Below, one piece after another: positions 63,840 through 64,000 of a stretch of 64,000 nt of DNA (position 1 is the first letter of the stretch; each line of letters opens with the position of its first letter). The DNA is taken from assembly GCF_024585285.1 (NCBI RefSeq), contig NZ_CP040755.1, forward strand, positions 1,798,001-1,862,000, in the 5' to 3' direction. The notes under the pieces are model-generated. The model was given only the letters and a program-made list of their open reading frames with translations. It was not told the origin of the DNA and did no database searches. This stretch comes from Colwellia sp. M166 (lineage in GTDB: Bacteria > Pseudomonadota > Gammaproteobacteria > Enterobacterales > Alteromonadaceae). A program made the translations under genes and the position numbers.

Positions 63840-64000
63840 TTAAATATCTACCACGACTTTCCCCATGCCTTGGCCACTTGCAAGACGATCGTGTGCTTTA
63901 CCTGCTTCTGCTAAACTAAAGCTTTGCTCATCTAACACTGGGCGTAAAGCACCAGCTTCGGCTATTTCAGTTAAGGTGTTAAGAATCTGAGCATGGGCTT
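63840..64000 (-). CDS. Zinc-type alcohol dehydrogenase / quinone oxidoreductase, partial
   Basis: Only the last ~53 codons are in the window (minus strand, gene enters from the right edge). The sequence AHAQILNTLTEIAEAGALRP, VLDEQSFSLAEAGKAHDRLA and SGQGMGKVVVDI is the C-terminus typical of medium-chain dehydrogenases of the zinc-binding / quinone-oxidoreductase type (substrate-end 'A..AH..L..G...GK.V'). Stop is TAA at 63840-63842. Precise subgroup cannot be told from this piece. Confidence 0.85.
   Translation of the reverse strand, partial: AHAQILNTLTEIAEAGALRPVLDEQSFSLAEAGKAHDRLASGQGMGKVVVDI

Overview
The window is an AT-rich, gene-dense stretch of chromosome from a marine gammaproteobacterium of the Alteromonadales, most like Colwellia. 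The basis is gene order (tkt-epd-pgk-fba-mscS; rpsP-rimM-trmD-rplS; ffh next to ypjD and corB/yfjD), protein families typical of Colwellia/Shewanella (SO_0444-type Cu/Zn permease, split NrdJa/NrdJb ribonucleotide reductase, YaiL/DUF2058), and many small intergenic repeats. The species is an inference. No rRNA, tRNA, CRISPR array, transposase or prophage was seen.

Layout. 1-7.3 kb: central carbon genes (partial tkt, epd, pgk, fba), then mscS overlapping a DUF481 outer-membrane gene. 7.4-8 kb: a very AT-rich YHS-domain gene. 8.6-15.1 kb: glyoxylate shunt, with aceA and glcB flanking a LysR regulator and lrgAB. 15.4-18.3 kb: an orphan secreted protein and an ECF sigma / membrane protein / periplasmic coiled-coil operon. 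18.7-25.7 kb: parvulin, MsrPQ, membrane-tethered glutaredoxin, YaiL, and an IorAB-type molybdenum hydroxylase with a MocA-like cytidylyltransferase. 25.9-31.3 kb: penicillin-acylase-family enzyme, MAPEG protein, pheA with a Phe-rich leader peptide and attenuator, two small membrane proteins. 31.7-39.1 kb: RND pump and adaptor, AsmA-like protein, beta-barrel, PAS-chemoreceptor. 39.6-45.5 kb: class II RNR (nrdJa-nrdJb) with FNR-like and NrdR-like sites, thioredoxin-like lipoprotein, aroF-tyrA with a TyrR box. 45.8-52.7 kb: acs, a zinc-ribbon membrane protein, a Ser/Thr kinase and a TIGR02999/ECF43-type sigma factor overlapping an orphan gene. 53-61.6 kb: ribosomal/tRNA operon, ffh, metal permease, ypjD, corB. 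61.6-64 kb: a 0.9-kb gene-poor region, an SDR, a 41-codon ORF closed by a repeat, and the 3' end of a zinc-type alcohol dehydrogenase.

How they fit. Acs, AceA, GlcB and probably LrgAB form an acetate/C2 module. The aromatic genes use two classical controls: attenuation for pheA and a TyrR operator for aroF-tyrA. The class II RNR appears to be controlled by oxygen and nucleotide sensors. Two ECF sigma systems are present: one with a membrane-anchored candidate anti-sigma, one probably phosphorylation-controlled. The latter, with its overlapping 107-aa orphan, is the best candidate for new biology here. At the DNA level, a MITE-like family with ATACCAA ends occurs in 25-, 48-, 161- and about 240-bp forms.
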